Source: Pontiellaceae bacterium B12219
GTDB lineage: Bacteria; Verrucomicrobiota; Kiritimatiellia; Kiritimatiellales; Pontiellaceae
NCBI GenBank assembly: GCA_029432795.1
Contig: JARNMJ010000041.1
Location: 1 to 39,925, forward strand
Reading direction: 5' to 3'
Length of the DNA: 39,925 nucleotides
Each line of letters opens with the position of its first letter. Within the stretch, counting starts at the first letter, position 1. Below, one piece after another: positions 22,987 through 32,169 of the stretch. The position numbers were made by a program, and so were the translations under genes. The notes under the pieces are model-generated. The model did not search any database. It worked only from the letters and a program-made list of their open reading frames with translations, and was not told the origin of the DNA.

Positions 22987-24366
22987 TCAGTTTTTCAGAC
23001 TGTGAATCGGGGCCGGAATGCGCCCGCCGAATTTTACAAAGCGAGAGGACTTTCCGGTGTTACGAATGGGAAGCACAACACTTTCGCCAAACAGGCCTCC
23101 GAAGGAAACAAAATCGCCGGCAGCTTTTCCCGGCACAGGAATCAGCCGGGCCGCCGTGGTTTTCGAGTTAATGACGCCGATCATGAGTTCATCCGCAATA
23201 ATGGCGGCAATGGTTTCCGGATCGGTGTCACCAGGAATTGGAACCATATCCAGCCCCACCGAACAGACACAGGTCATCGCCTCGAGCTTTTCGAGCGTCA
23301 GACACCCGCGCTCAGCCGCATCCGCCAGCACCGAATCCTCCATTACCGGAATAAACGCGCCGCTTAAGCCGCCGACGCTTTGGGAGGCAAAGGATCCTCC
23401 CTTTTTCACCGCGTCGTTCAGCATGGCCACAATCGCGGTTGAGCCCGGCGCACCGATATCGTCGACGCCGAGAATATTCAGAATTTCGCCGACCGAATCG
23501 CCGACCGAAGGCGTCGGAGCCAGCGACAGATCCACCACTCCGAACGGCAATCCCAAGGCTTTCGCCACCTGACGCCCGATCAGCTCGCCGCACCGCGTAA
23601 CGCGGAATGTTGCCTGCTTGATTTCTTCGGCAAGATCGTCGAGTCCCAGGTTCTCCGCCCCTTCAGCGGCAATCCTGCGTTCAAGTGCCCGGGCAATCAC
23701 TCCCGGGCCGCTGACGCCGACATTGATGACGGCGTCGGCTTCGCCGAGTCCGTGGATCGCGCCGGCCATAAACGGATTATCGCCGGGCTGATTGGCGAAA
23801 ACCACCAGCTTAGCCGCACCGAAACCATGGCTTGAAGCGCTGGCATCGGCCGCCGCTTTCACGGTTTCGCCCAGCAGTGCAACCGCATCCATATTCAGCC
23901 CGTGACGGGTGGAACCGGCGTTGATGGAAGAGCAGACTTTTCCAGTAACCGCCAGAGCTTCCGGCACCGCACGGATCAAATTCATATCCCCCAGATTAAT
24001 CCCTTTTTCAACGTTGGCAGAAAAACCGCCGATGATATCGATGCCCACTTCCGTTGCGGCCTCGTCCAGCGCTTTGGCCAGGCGAATAAAACCGTCGCAC
24101 GAAAACCCCGCGCCAACGTGTGCGATCGGAGTAACGGAGATACGCTTGTTCACTACGGGCACGCCGTACTTTCCGCCGATGCGGTCGCAGGTCGCCACAA
24201 AATCACCGGCGAGCGTCCGGATTTTTTCTCTGATTTTAAGGGCTGTGCTTTCGGCATCACCGGTACGGCAGTCCAGCAGGCAGATGCCCATCGTGACGGC
24301 ACGTACATCCAGATGTTCCTTCTGGATCATTTCAACGGTTTTAAGAATCTGGTCAGATCGAATCAT
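22987..24366 (-). CDS. PFL / UPF0210 family protein
   Basis: The 459-aa protein is a member of the UPF0210 (PFL, DUF711) family. Recognisable blocks are MIRSDQILKTVEMI, TMGICLLDC, VVNKRISVTPIAHVG and CSSINAGSTRHGLNMDAV. GVSGPGVIARAL and SLAPTPSVGDSVGEIL follow. It is distantly related to glycyl-radical-type barrel proteins but has no confirmed reaction. The start at 24366 has AAGGAG upstream. In many Firmicutes this gene follows a short ACT-domain gene (UPF0237), and the same order is kept here at an 86-bp distance. This suggests regulation by a small molecule, perhaps an amino acid, sensed by the ACT protein. Confidence 0.85.
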   Translation of the reverse strand: MIRSDQILKTVEMIQKEHLDVRAVTMGICLLDCRTGDAESTALKIREKIRTLAGDFVATCDRIGGKYGVPVVNKRISVTPIAHVGAGFSCDGFIRLAKALDEAATEVGIDIIGGFSANVEKGINLGDMNLIRAVPEALAVTGKVCSSINAGSTRHGLNMDAVALLGETVKAAADASASSHGFGAAKLVVFANQPGDNPFMAGAIHGLGEADAVINVGVSGPGVIARALERRIAAEGAENLGLDDLAEEIKQATFRVTRCGELIGRQVAKALGLPFGVVDLSLAPTPSVGDSVGEILNILGVDDIGAPGSTAIVAMLNDAVKKGGSFASQSVGGLSGAFIPVMEDSVLADAAERGCLTLEKLEAMTCVCSVGLDMVPIPGDTDPETIAAIIADELMIGVINSKTTAARLIPVPGKAAGDFVSFGGLFGESVVLPIRNTGKSSRFVKFGGRIPAPIHSLKN

Positions 24367-24391
24367 GGTTGGCTCCTTTGTCCAGGCAAAA

Positions 24392-24452
24392 GGCACTAGG
24401 CACTAGGCAACAGGTCCGAAACCACTCACGCCCGGTGCCTAATGCCCAGTCC
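24392..24452. repeat. GGCACTA-type word repeat
   Basis: GGCACTAGGCACTAGGCA on one side and GTGCCTAATGCCCAG on the other form an imperfect inverted word repeat. It fills the gap between the ACT and UPF0210 genes. Confidence 0.55.
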
Positions 24453-24992
24453 CTAAATCTCATTTGTTGCGCGGAAAATATCGTTATGCTGAAGAACGAG
24501 GTTCAAATGGCTGGCATCACCAAATGCGGACAATTCACTTTTGAATTCTTCCAGCGATTGGATATCAGACAGATCAATCTGAAGCATCATGGTGTACTGA
24601 TCGCCATCCACATGCGAGGCGAGGTCCAGAATATTCACACCGCGGTTACAGCAGAATCGCGATACCTGCGCCACTAACCCGACCCGGTCCCGGCCGACGG
24701 CAGAGAGCACATAGACGTGTTCCGAAGCCTGCGCTTCAACAAGCGCACCTTCCGCCGGTTCCACCGAAACCCGCGAGGATGTTTGCTTCGCCAGTCCTTT
24801 TTCCACCTGTTCCGCCGTAACATTTCCGGGGAAACCGGCCAGCAGAATCATCGTGAAATATCCGCAGAGGACGGATTCCCGCAGGTCGGCCAAATTACCG
24901 CCCAATGCGCTGATCCCTTCCGTCACTTCAGCCACGATTCCCGATCGGTCGCGGTCCATCACCGAAATCACCATCAAATTACTTTCTGTCAT
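24453..24992 (-). CDS. Two-domain ACT protein (GcvR-like)
   Basis: The 179-aa protein has two ACT domains: residues 4-80 (MVISVMDRDRSGIVAEVTEGIS, LGGNLADLRESV) and 92-170 (VYVLSAVGRDRVGLVAQVSRF, RGVNILDLASHV). This is the layout of GcvR-type regulators, which bind amino acids. The start at 24992 is preceded by AAAGG; an upstream frame to 25091 is rejected. It sits ahead of the UPF0210 gene and probably controls it or its product. A TTCCA-N5-TGGAA palindrome lies 45 nt ahead of the start codon, and a one-mismatch copy occurs at 24549. Confidence 0.82.
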   Translation of the reverse strand: MTESNLMVISVMDRDRSGIVAEVTEGISALGGNLADLRESVLCGYFTMILLAGFPGNVTAEQVEKGLAKQTSSRVSVEPAEGALVEAQASEHVYVLSAVGRDRVGLVAQVSRFCCNRGVNILDLASHVDGDQYTMMLQIDLSDIQSLEEFKSELSAFGDASHLNLVLQHNDIFRATNEI

Positions 24993-25036
24993 CAGTATGC
25001 CTTTCAAAAAATTTAGAATCGAATTTACGCCCGATT

Positions 25037-25051
25037 TTCCAATCATTGGAA
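25037..25051. repeat. TTCCA-N5-TGGAA palindrome upstream of ACT gene
   Basis: TTCCAATCATTGGAA is flanked by TT and AA-type bases in the divergent spacer between the ACT gene and the DA1-like gene. Confidence 0.8.
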
Positions 25052-25207
25052 CAAAAAATGATATTCTTTGCGCAGGCCGAACGCATCGCATGATTTAGAA
25101 GAGCTGTTTTAGATATTGCGTTTGCATCCCAAACACCTAGCATTCAACAGCTACCCGGAGTTTGATATGATATTAGAAAGCACAAACAGAGACTGAACCG
25201 ATTTTAT

Positions 25208-26245
25208 ATGAGCCGTATCGGATCCATCTTATATTGTATTATCCTGGTCTGCTGGATGATGCTCGGAAGCAGCGCAACGGCCTCTCAAAAACGTTGCGAT
25301 GTCTGTGCCCGCAGCTTATCGCGCTCGTATTTCACCTACGAGGGTTACAATTGCTGCTCCCAACACTGCATTGATTCGCTCCGTCCGGAATGCTCGAAAT
25401 GCCGGACTAAAATTGACGGAAGTTATATCGAGGCAAAGGAAAAGATCTACTGCTCACAAACGTGTTTCGACAGTACCCTGCCCCGGTGTGAAATCTGTCA
25501 GGGAGCCATCCACAACGGCTATAGCATTTCACACCATCATTATTGCTCACAGTGCATAAGAAACAGTCCCTACTGCTTTTCCTGCGGTCTGCCGTCATCC
25601 TATCCCACCAAACTGGAGGATGGCCGGATTCAGTGCAATACCTGCCGGCGGTGGGCCGTAAAGACCGAGGACATGGCACTGAAACATTACGATCGCGCCC
25701 GGCGGCAGCTTGAAGCCTGGACCACACTGAAAATTCAATCCGTCCCGACGTTGGAACTCGTGAACCTGAAACAAATGGAGGAGCTTTCCGGCCCCTTGCG
25801 CAAAAGCGACTCCCCGGTCAGCGTCCGCGGCCTGTACAGCCGCCAGACCACAATGATAAAGCGCGGATTTTTCGGTGCGTGGAAGCAAAGCCCCGAACAC
25901 CAGAAAGAAACCATTTATATTGTTGATCAACTTCACGACGAAATTTTCCGCGTGGCGGCCACACACGAGTTAATGCATGATCTCATTCATGAATATTTCC
26001 CGCGCTTAGAACAGGCACCGCTCTGGGTCCATGAAGGGATTTGTCAGCAGGCCGCGGCCGAGTATTGCCGACGCAGAAACTATGTCGATGCGCTGCAGAG
26101 TATCGAAACCTGTACCGATCCGGACTATGGTGACGGCTATCGCTACTTCAACAATCTGGCCGGATTTGAAGGCTGGCAGGCCATCCGATACTGGATGGAA
26201 ACGGTTGATGTGGAGTCCCTGCCGGAAAAAGCACCAACACCTTAA
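25208..26245 (+). CDS. Secreted LIM-like zinc-finger / DA1-like metallopeptidase
   Basis: The 345-aa precursor has a signal peptide (residues 1-26). Residues 30-146 hold four Cys-rich LIM-like units of paired CxxC (CDVC, CSKC, CEIC, CFSC) with distal CSQ or CNTC ligands. Residues 165-345 resemble the DA1-like peptidase domain (PF12315): HELMH at 253-257 is the zinc-binding HExxH, and WVHEGICQ at 273-280 holds the third ligand Glu276. Plant DA1 proteases combine LIM and this domain and act in ubiquitin signalling. This bacterial version is exported, so its target must differ. No clear ribosome binding site is visible, and it stands between opposed neighbours. Confidence 0.75.
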   Translation: MSRIGSILYCIILVCWMMLGSSATASQKRCDVCARSLSRSYFTYEGYNCCSQHCIDSLRPECSKCRTKIDGSYIEAKEKIYCSQTCFDSTLPRCEICQGAIHNGYSISHHHYCSQCIRNSPYCFSCGLPSSYPTKLEDGRIQCNTCRRWAVKTEDMALKHYDRARRQLEAWTTLKIQSVPTLELVNLKQMEELSGPLRKSDSPVSVRGLYSRQTTMIKRGFFGAWKQSPEHQKETIYIVDQLHDEIFRVAATHELMHDLIHEYFPRLEQAPLWVHEGICQQAAAEYCRRRNYVDALQSIETCTDPDYGDGYRYFNNLAGFEGWQAIRYWMETVDVESLPEKAPTP

Positions 26246-26935
26246 TTATCGCGATTTCCTTGTGCTGATATGCAGTGCAATCAGACGCGCGACAATGACC
26301 CCCAGAAAAACCTGCCCCAGAGCCGCCTGCATCACTGCATACGACTGCGTTAGCGGCTTTGTTGGCGTAATGTCTCCGTATCCCAGCGTCGTGAGTGTGG
26401 TAAAACTGAAATAGATCGACCAATAGCTGTTCACGGTTGCTTCACTCAGCCATTCATGCGGAACTGAAAAACTATCCGGATCCATGTGAAAAAATACGGT
26501 GTAGACAAGCGACCAGATTACACCCATCAGCAGATAGGCCGAAATGGCCCCGCAGATTTTATCACCCGTCACATCATCCTTGTTCAGCACAAAGTGCATG
26601 ATGCTCATGAAAATCAGTACGAAATAGGTAATTCTGAAGCCGAGTACGATCATCAAAAACTCTGTGCTCTCATCTTTCAGGAGTAATTCAGATCCACCGA
26701 GCAAAACATTGATCACCGTCATAAGGATCATGAAGATGAAAAAATGGCGGGATCTTGATATGGCACGGAGACAGCTGATCAGCACGGCAATGCTGAACCA
26801 CCCGAAAATCTGGTCGATTGCCTTTTGCGTGGTCCCGATTAACGGGACCAGAAAAAAGAGCCCGACCATATTGATCAGCAACAGACTGAATCGGCCTTTT
26901 AGAAATGCTTCAATGACTGGGCGCGATGAACTCAT
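26246..26935 (-). CDS. Two-pore-type potassium channel family protein
   Basis: The 229-aa membrane protein has about five hydrophobic helices and a C-terminal pore unit. The pore reads TTLTTLGYGDITPT, with selectivity filter TLGYGD (183-188), between two helices, as in the Ion_trans_2 family. The four N-terminal helices lack the regular arginines of a voltage sensor. No RCK domain is present. It probably conducts K+. The start overlaps the stop of the outer-membrane efflux gene (ATGA), so the two are translated together. The stop abuts that of the DA1-like gene. Confidence 0.85.
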   Translation of the reverse strand: MSSSRPVIEAFLKGRFSLLLINMVGLFFLVPLIGTTQKAIDQIFGWFSIAVLISCLRAISRSRHFFIFMILMTVINVLLGGSELLLKDESTEFLMIVLGFRITYFVLIFMSIMHFVLNKDDVTGDKICGAISAYLLMGVIWSLVYTVFFHMDPDSFSVPHEWLSEATVNSYWSIYFSFTTLTTLGYGDITPTKPLTQSYAVMQAALGQVFLGVIVARLIALHISTRKSR

Positions 26936-28371
26936 TCATTCACAGCCGTTGTTTCCCAGCCTCCCCCAAGTGCCTTATAGACTCCAACCAGATAGGCACT
27001 GATGAGCCCTTTACTCTGCGCCAACTGATCCTGCTGATCCAGCAACGCCTGCTCCATATTGAGCACATTCTGGAAATCGGTTAACCCCGATGTGTACAGC
27101 TCAGTCACGAGCTCCACGGATTTCTGAGCGGAGGTCGCCGCCACTTCCAAGGATTGGATTCGATCCTTTTCGTTGGCATAGGCCGACATCTGCCCCTCCA
27201 CTTCCTCCAGGGCCAGCAGCACGGTCTGTTCATACGTATTCAGCGCGGCTTTCGTGGCGGCTTTTTCCGCATCCACACGAGAACGAATGCGCTTGCTGTT
27301 AAAAATACTCCACCGGATTTGCGGGCCGAAACTGTAGAGCGTGTTTGCACCAGAGAACAGATCCCCTCCGCCATACGATTCCACCGCCAGCGTACCCGGC
27401 AGCGTGAGCGTGGGATAGAGTTCAGCTTTCACAGAACCGATTCGGGCGGTTTGCGCGGCCAGCTCGCGTTCAGCAGCACGCACATCCGGACGCTGACGAA
27501 GCACTTCAGCCGGAACGCCGACGGCCAGCACGGAATCAGCAACCGGAATCGGTTTAACCTCTTCCAATTCCTTATACAGCGCATAAGGCATTTCGCCCAA
27601 CAGCACACTTAATCGGTTAATCGCTTCCACCAAACTCTGTTTTAAAGGCGGGATAACCGAGGTCGTACGCGACAGGTTGAGCTGCGCCTGCGAAACATCC
27701 AGCGCCGGCACCAGGCCCGAATCAAACCGGTTCTTGGTCAGCGTCATGGTTTTCTCCTGCGCGGCCAGGTTGTTTTCTGCAAAGGCAATCCGCTCCTGCA
27801 GGGTTCGTACCTTGATGTAGCTGAAGGCCACATCGGAATAAAGCACAACGAGAACATCGCGGTAATCTTCCATTGTGGCCTGCAACGATGCATCGGCCGA
27901 TTCAACAGAACGGCGCACGCGTCCCCAAAGATCGAGTTCCCATGCCATCGACAGGCCGGCATCGTACATTTCGCCTTTGCGGTCGCCGCCCGAATAATTC
28001 TGGGCTTCTGTAATCTGATACGTACTCGCGGATGCGCCCGCGCTGATGTCTGGCCAGAACTGACTGGCACTCACTCCCCGCATTGCCGCCGCCTGTTCCA
28101 CACGGGCCGCCGCAGTTTTAAGATCGAGGTTGTTGGTGAACGCCCGGGCAATCAGCCCATTCAATGTGTCGTCGTTAAACACCGTCCACCAGTTCTGCAA
28201 ATTCGGGCTCCCGTTCTTAAACTCATTCTGAACGGCCTCGTTCCAGGCATCCGGCATTTCTATTTCCGGCTGTTCATAATCGGGACCAACGGATGGCAGG
28301 GAGTTACACCCGTTTAACAGAACCAGACTGGATCCGGTCAACAGCATGATGCACCACTGATATGATTTCAT
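26932..28371 (-). CDS. Outer-membrane efflux lipoprotein (NodT/OprM type)
   Basis: The 479-aa protein matches the RND-associated outer membrane factor family. A lipobox (VLLNGC) ends the signal peptide. GPDYEQPEIEMPDAW is the typical start of the mature protein. Two structural repeats follow, with LYSDVAFSYIKVRTLQERI and VPAEVLRQRPDVRAAERELA as the usual blocks. It would form the TolC-like trimer for a tripartite pump. No inner-membrane pump or adaptor gene is nearby; its partner in the operon is a K+ channel instead. A one-mismatch palindrome copy lies at 27145. Confidence 0.88.
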   Translation of the reverse strand: MKSYQWCIMLLTGSSLVLLNGCNSLPSVGPDYEQPEIEMPDAWNEAVQNEFKNGSPNLQNWWTVFNDDTLNGLIARAFTNNLDLKTAAARVEQAAAMRGVSASQFWPDISAGASASTYQITEAQNYSGGDRKGEMYDAGLSMAWELDLWGRVRRSVESADASLQATMEDYRDVLVVLYSDVAFSYIKVRTLQERIAFAENNLAAQEKTMTLTKNRFDSGLVPALDVSQAQLNLSRTTSVIPPLKQSLVEAINRLSVLLGEMPYALYKELEEVKPIPVADSVLAVGVPAEVLRQRPDVRAAERELAAQTARIGSVKAELYPTLTLPGTLAVESYGGGDLFSGANTLYSFGPQIRWSIFNSKRIRSRVDAEKAATKAALNTYEQTVLLALEEVEGQMSAYANEKDRIQSLEVAATSAQKSVELVTELYTSGLTDFQNVLNMEQALLDQQDQLAQSKGLISAYLVGVYKALGGGWETTAVNE

Positions 28372-28457
28372 AAAAAAAGACTCCCTTGTAAACCAAGCAG
28401 GCTAAGTTACTGGCATAGTAGAAATGGGTTGCCTGCAAGTCAAATACCGAAACACCA

Positions 28458-29627
28458 TTAAGATTTTCCAACTCCTGGAACAAAATGAACAATCAGACGG
28501 AACAGCAAAAACAGCCCCAGGGCCAATGACATGCCGTAAACATCAACCAGCCAATCCGAAAGACCGGGCGTCCGATCCATTGTAAGATGCTGCAGCGATT
28601 CACTCACCGCCGCAAACAGCAGAATATCCAGCCCGACCTTCACGTAAAAAACCGGATGCTGCTTTTCGGCCCATGCAGAGCAATAGACCAGAAAACAAAG
28701 TGAAGAAAACAGAATGAAATGTCCCGCAAGGTGCGCACTGCCGACCACTTCATTAAAACGGTCAATCTGCGAATCCTCGGCCGACTTTCTCGGTACTTTC
28801 GGTGCTTTCGGCGCGACTTGAGGGTTTGCCGGGGCGGGCCGGACCGGAGGGGTGATCGCTTTTTTCCGTTCGGCGTTTTTCCGTATAAACTGCTCCACCT
28901 TCACCTTCAGTCCATTTGAAACATCCTCAATCCACTCCGAAGGCATCAGCGTTCCGTAAAGGATGGCGAATACATTCAGCAGAATCAGAATTCTCAGCTT
29001 ACGCTGGTCGAGTCGACAGCGTTTAAAATAAAGGATGGCCATACCGGCCCAGGCCAGACAGAAAAGGATGCGGAACCAAATGAATGAGTCGCGGATCTTT
29101 ACCGGTTGCGCCAATACGCTGTCGAAACGGGCAATGCCCGACTTCCCAGTCTGTTCCAGAACCACCTCAACGGAAGCCGCATTGGGGTCGACATCAAACT
29201 CCTGAACCTGCTCGGTCCAGGGCTCTGTACCTTCTTTTGAAAGCAGGCTGTGACTTCCGGGAATCCATTTTCCAGCGGAATCGCGCTGAATCAGCAGCAG
29301 GCGGGCACTGTTCCAGGGATGTTTTCCGCAAACTACATCCTCCGTCTGAATTCGGCCGGCCAGACGGATGACGGAATAGTCGGTGGCGTTTTTCAGCTCA
29401 AATCGAATCCCCGCCGCTTTTCCATCCCCGGAAACTGTCAGCGTAAAAACACCGTTCGACTGAATGCAATTGCCCCGAAGCCGGAACCCATCGGCCAGAA
29501 CCGGTTCGTCCAGCAGGACCGGGCCCGCCGCGGTGTAGCGGTCATAGAATCCCCAGAAAAGCAATGTGACTGCCAACAGTATAATCGCCGGCAGCCTCAG
29601 TTTCACTTTGTTCAGCATTTCCTTCAT
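28458..29627 (-). CDS. VanZ-like membrane protein with periplasmic N-terminal domain
   Basis: The 389-aa protein starts with one membrane anchor (residues 12-28). A soluble region follows (30-175) that looks like a beta-sandwich ligand-binding module. The next TM section at 183-230 includes the VanZ-type AILYGTLMPSEW motif. A Pro/Lys-rich linker (255-285) leads to three more helices with HLAGHFILFSSLCFLVY and SESLQHLTMDRTPGLSDWLVDVYG, both VanZ hallmarks. VanZ-like proteins are mostly of unknown role. The extra N-terminal module is unusual. An exact palindrome lies in its last codons (28466-28480). Confidence 0.75.
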   Translation of the reverse strand: MKEMLNKVKLRLPAIILLAVTLLFWGFYDRYTAAGPVLLDEPVLADGFRLRGNCIQSNGVFTLTVSGDGKAAGIRFELKNATDYSVIRLAGRIQTEDVVCGKHPWNSARLLLIQRDSAGKWIPGSHSLLSKEGTEPWTEQVQEFDVDPNAASVEVVLEQTGKSGIARFDSVLAQPVKIRDSFIWFRILFCLAWAGMAILYFKRCRLDQRKLRILILLNVFAILYGTLMPSEWIEDVSNGLKVKVEQFIRKNAERKKAITPPVRPAPANPQVAPKAPKVPRKSAEDSQIDRFNEVVGSAHLAGHFILFSSLCFLVYCSAWAEKQHPVFYVKVGLDILLFAAVSESLQHLTMDRTPGLSDWLVDVYGMSLALGLFLLFRLIVHFVPGVGKS

Positions 29628-29666
29628 GCGGGCAAAAATTTAGCACCCGCATGAAAAATACCGAAC

Positions 29667-30668
29667 TTAATCTTTGTGAACTTTGACTTTATCCTTGAAG
29701 ACCCGATGGATGAAATAGGTGTATCCCAACACAATCGGCATTCCAATGACGGCAATGATCAGCATCGAGAGCAAGGTCAACTGCGAAGAGGACGAATTGA
29801 ATACCGTCAGGCTCCACTCCGGATTATTCGTGCAGGGAACCATGTTCGGAAACAGCGCCGTGGCCACCGCCAGCATCAGGAAGGCAATGGTTACACTCGA
29901 AGCCAGAAAAGCCTCTTTTGCTTTCTTCTTTTTATTCAGCATAAACGCCGCTGAATTCACCACCAATGTCAGCACGATAAAAATCATCGGGAGAATACGA
30001 TAGTCTCCGCTGATGCAGAATTTAACCCCATAGGCCAGCGTCGGCATCAAGGTGAATAAAAATGCATACCACGCTTTCTGCGCCCACTTACTCGCGGTTT
30101 CCGCCATCTCCCCTTCCAGCTTCATGGAAAGGTACAGCGCACCGTGATGCGCAAACATTGCCAGACCAACCACCCCGCAAAACAGCGCAAACGGATTCAA
30201 CAGCGCAAAGAAGCTGCCCGTATAATCGCCGATCGGATCCAGCTCCAGTCCCTGAAGCAGATTACCGATCGCCACCCCGTACACCACCGTAGGCAGAACA
30301 GATCCCACAAAAAATGAAATATCCCAAACCTTCACCCACGTTTTACTTTCAATCTTATTGCGGAATTCAATGCCCACCGCCCGGAAAATCAAACCGAGAA
30401 GCACCAGCATCATCGCCAGATAAAACCCGCTGAAGACCGTGGCATAAACCGGAGGGAAGGCCGCAAACAGTGCGCCGCCCGCCGTAACCAGCCAAACTTC
30501 GTTTCCATCCCAGAACGGTTCAATGGAATGAATGAATGCTGTGCGTTCGCCCTTTTTCTTTGCAAAAAGATGCCAGAACCCGACGCCGAGATCGAAGCCA
30601 TCAAGAATGGCATAACCGATGATTAAAATTCCGATAATCAGAAACCAGATAATTTGTAATGCTTCCAT
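29667..30668 (-). CDS. cydB: Cytochrome bd ubiquinol oxidase subunit II
   Basis: The 333-aa membrane protein matches CydB. It opens IIWFLIIGILIIGYAILDGFDLGVG, the family signature, with HSIEPFWDGNEVWLVTAGGALFAAFP further on. It pairs with CydA to reduce O2 to water with quinol at the inner membrane. It starts two bases after the cydA stop. No CydX-like small subunit was found downstream, where only 39 bp separate it from the VanZ-like gene. Confidence 0.95.
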   Translation of the reverse strand: MEALQIIWFLIIGILIIGYAILDGFDLGVGFWHLFAKKKGERTAFIHSIEPFWDGNEVWLVTAGGALFAAFPPVYATVFSGFYLAMMLVLLGLIFRAVGIEFRNKIESKTWVKVWDISFFVGSVLPTVVYGVAIGNLLQGLELDPIGDYTGSFFALLNPFALFCGVVGLAMFAHHGALYLSMKLEGEMAETASKWAQKAWYAFLFTLMPTLAYGVKFCISGDYRILPMIFIVLTLVVNSAAFMLNKKKKAKEAFLASSVTIAFLMLAVATALFPNMVPCTNNPEWSLTVFNSSSSQLTLLSMLIIAVIGMPIVLGYTYFIHRVFKDKVKVHKD

Positions 30669-30670
30669 GG

Positions 30671-32029
30671 TTATTCAACCTCCGCAGCCAATGTTTCAAT
30701 GCTATCGGGTCCCTTTTTAAACTGCGTTCGCAGCAGATAAATCCACAAACCGAACAGCAGCGCATAGATCAACGTGAACATCGTAATCGAAGCAAGCACC
30801 TGCCCCGCCGGAACCGATTTCGAGATCGCATCCTGCGTGCGGAGTAAATTATAGACCACCCAGGGCTGACGTCCGACCTCTGCAGCAACCCAGCCCACTT
30901 CATTTGCCAGAAACGGAACCGGAACCGTAAACGCACATAATTTCAGATACAGACGATGATCCAACAGCTTTTTATTAATCCAGAAAATAACTCCGATGAA
31001 AGCGATGAACGCCATCCACATGCCCATATAGAACATTAAATGGAATGCCCAAAAAGCGATGGCAACCGGCGGGCGATCTTCCGGCGGGAAATCCTTCAGC
31101 CCCTGAATCTCCGTATCGAATTTACCGCCCACCATCAGACTCACCATACCCGGAACCTGAACCGCGAAGCGGTTCCGCTCCCCCTCCTGATCCGGCAAGC
31201 CGAACAGCATTAACGGTGCCGCGGTCTGTGTTTCCCAAATCCCTTCAAATGCCGCAAGCTTTGCCGGCTGGGTTTCCGCCACCTGGTGCCCATGTTTATG
31301 CCCCACAATCATCGTCAGAAGAATAATGGCAAAACAGGGCACAATAGCCGTACGCATCGACATACGGAAAAACTCCGTATTCCGCCCCTTCAATACCTGC
31401 CAGGCCGAGGTGCCGAGAATAAAGAAAACCCCAACCGTAATGGCGCCTGTAATCACGTGCGAGTAGCGCGGCAAGGTGGACGGGTTAAACACCGCCTCCC
31501 AGAAATTCGTCAGAACCGCCTTCTGCACCTCAACGCCGTTCACCATTTCCGTAACCACCTCAAAGCCCGCCGGGGTCTGCTGCCAGGAATTGGCCACCAC
31601 AATCCAGAAGGCCGAGGCCGTCGCGCCAACAGCCACCATCAGACTCGAAAACCAATACAGTTTCTGAGAAACCCGCTTGCGGCCATAAAGCAGAATCCCC
31701 AGAAAACTGGATTCAAGAAAGAACGCAAAAACACCTTCCGCGGCCAACGGCGCTCCGAAAATATCACCCACAAACCGCGAATATCCCGCCCAGTTTGTAC
31801 CGAACTGAAACTCCATGGTAATACCGGTCACCACCCCGAGCACAAAAGTCACCGCAAAAATACGCGTCCAGAACTGGGCCAGCTGCCGGAAAACAAGATT
31901 GCCGTTTTCCTGATAGCGCGTGTTATACATGAAAATCATCCAGCCCAGACCAATCGTCAGTGGCGGAAAGATATAGTGAAACATAATCGTCATCGCGAAT
32001 TGCACGCGCGCAAGTAAAACCGGGTCCAT
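30671..32029 (-). CDS. cydA: Cytochrome bd ubiquinol oxidase subunit I
   Basis: The 452-aa protein is CydA. The N-terminus LARVQFAMTIMFHYIFPPLTIG includes the high-spin haem ligand His18. EFQFGTNWAGYSRFVGDIFGAPLAAEG and the quinol-side VGRQPWVVYNLLRT motif (about residue 390) are diagnostic. The Q-loop is of the short type. The enzyme gives high-affinity O2 removal, suitable for an anaerobe with O2-sensitive [FeFe]-hydrogenases. nadK lies 140 bp upstream on the same strand. No TATCGATTGAC motif was seen ahead of it. Confidence 0.95.
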   Translation of the reverse strand: MDPVLLARVQFAMTIMFHYIFPPLTIGLGWMIFMYNTRYQENGNLVFRQLAQFWTRIFAVTFVLGVVTGITMEFQFGTNWAGYSRFVGDIFGAPLAAEGVFAFFLESSFLGILLYGRKRVSQKLYWFSSLMVAVGATASAFWIVVANSWQQTPAGFEVVTEMVNGVEVQKAVLTNFWEAVFNPSTLPRYSHVITGAITVGVFFILGTSAWQVLKGRNTEFFRMSMRTAIVPCFAIILLTMIVGHKHGHQVAETQPAKLAAFEGIWETQTAAPLMLFGLPDQEGERNRFAVQVPGMVSLMVGGKFDTEIQGLKDFPPEDRPPVAIAFWAFHLMFYMGMWMAFIAFIGVIFWINKKLLDHRLYLKLCAFTVPVPFLANEVGWVAAEVGRQPWVVYNLLRTQDAISKSVPAGQVLASITMFTLIYALLFGLWIYLLRTQFKKGPDSIETLAAEVE

Positions 32030-32169
32030 GATTTAACCACTCCGTTGATTAAAATTTAAATACACTCACTTCGTTGTACGTGAATTTAGAACATCAGAGA
32101 TACAGCCGTTAATTCGGTAATTCAATACCAAAATATCGATTACTTTCCGGCCCTTGAAAAAATGATGAT

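Noticed and set aside
31286-32017. 243-aa plus-strand frame opposite cydA
   Set aside because: His/Asn/Arg-rich shadow of cydA with no family resemblance.
32040-32100. TCAC...GTGA inverted repeat ahead of cydA as a Rex site
   Set aside because: Spacing and sequence do not match either the common Rex operator or the TATCGATTGAC motif.
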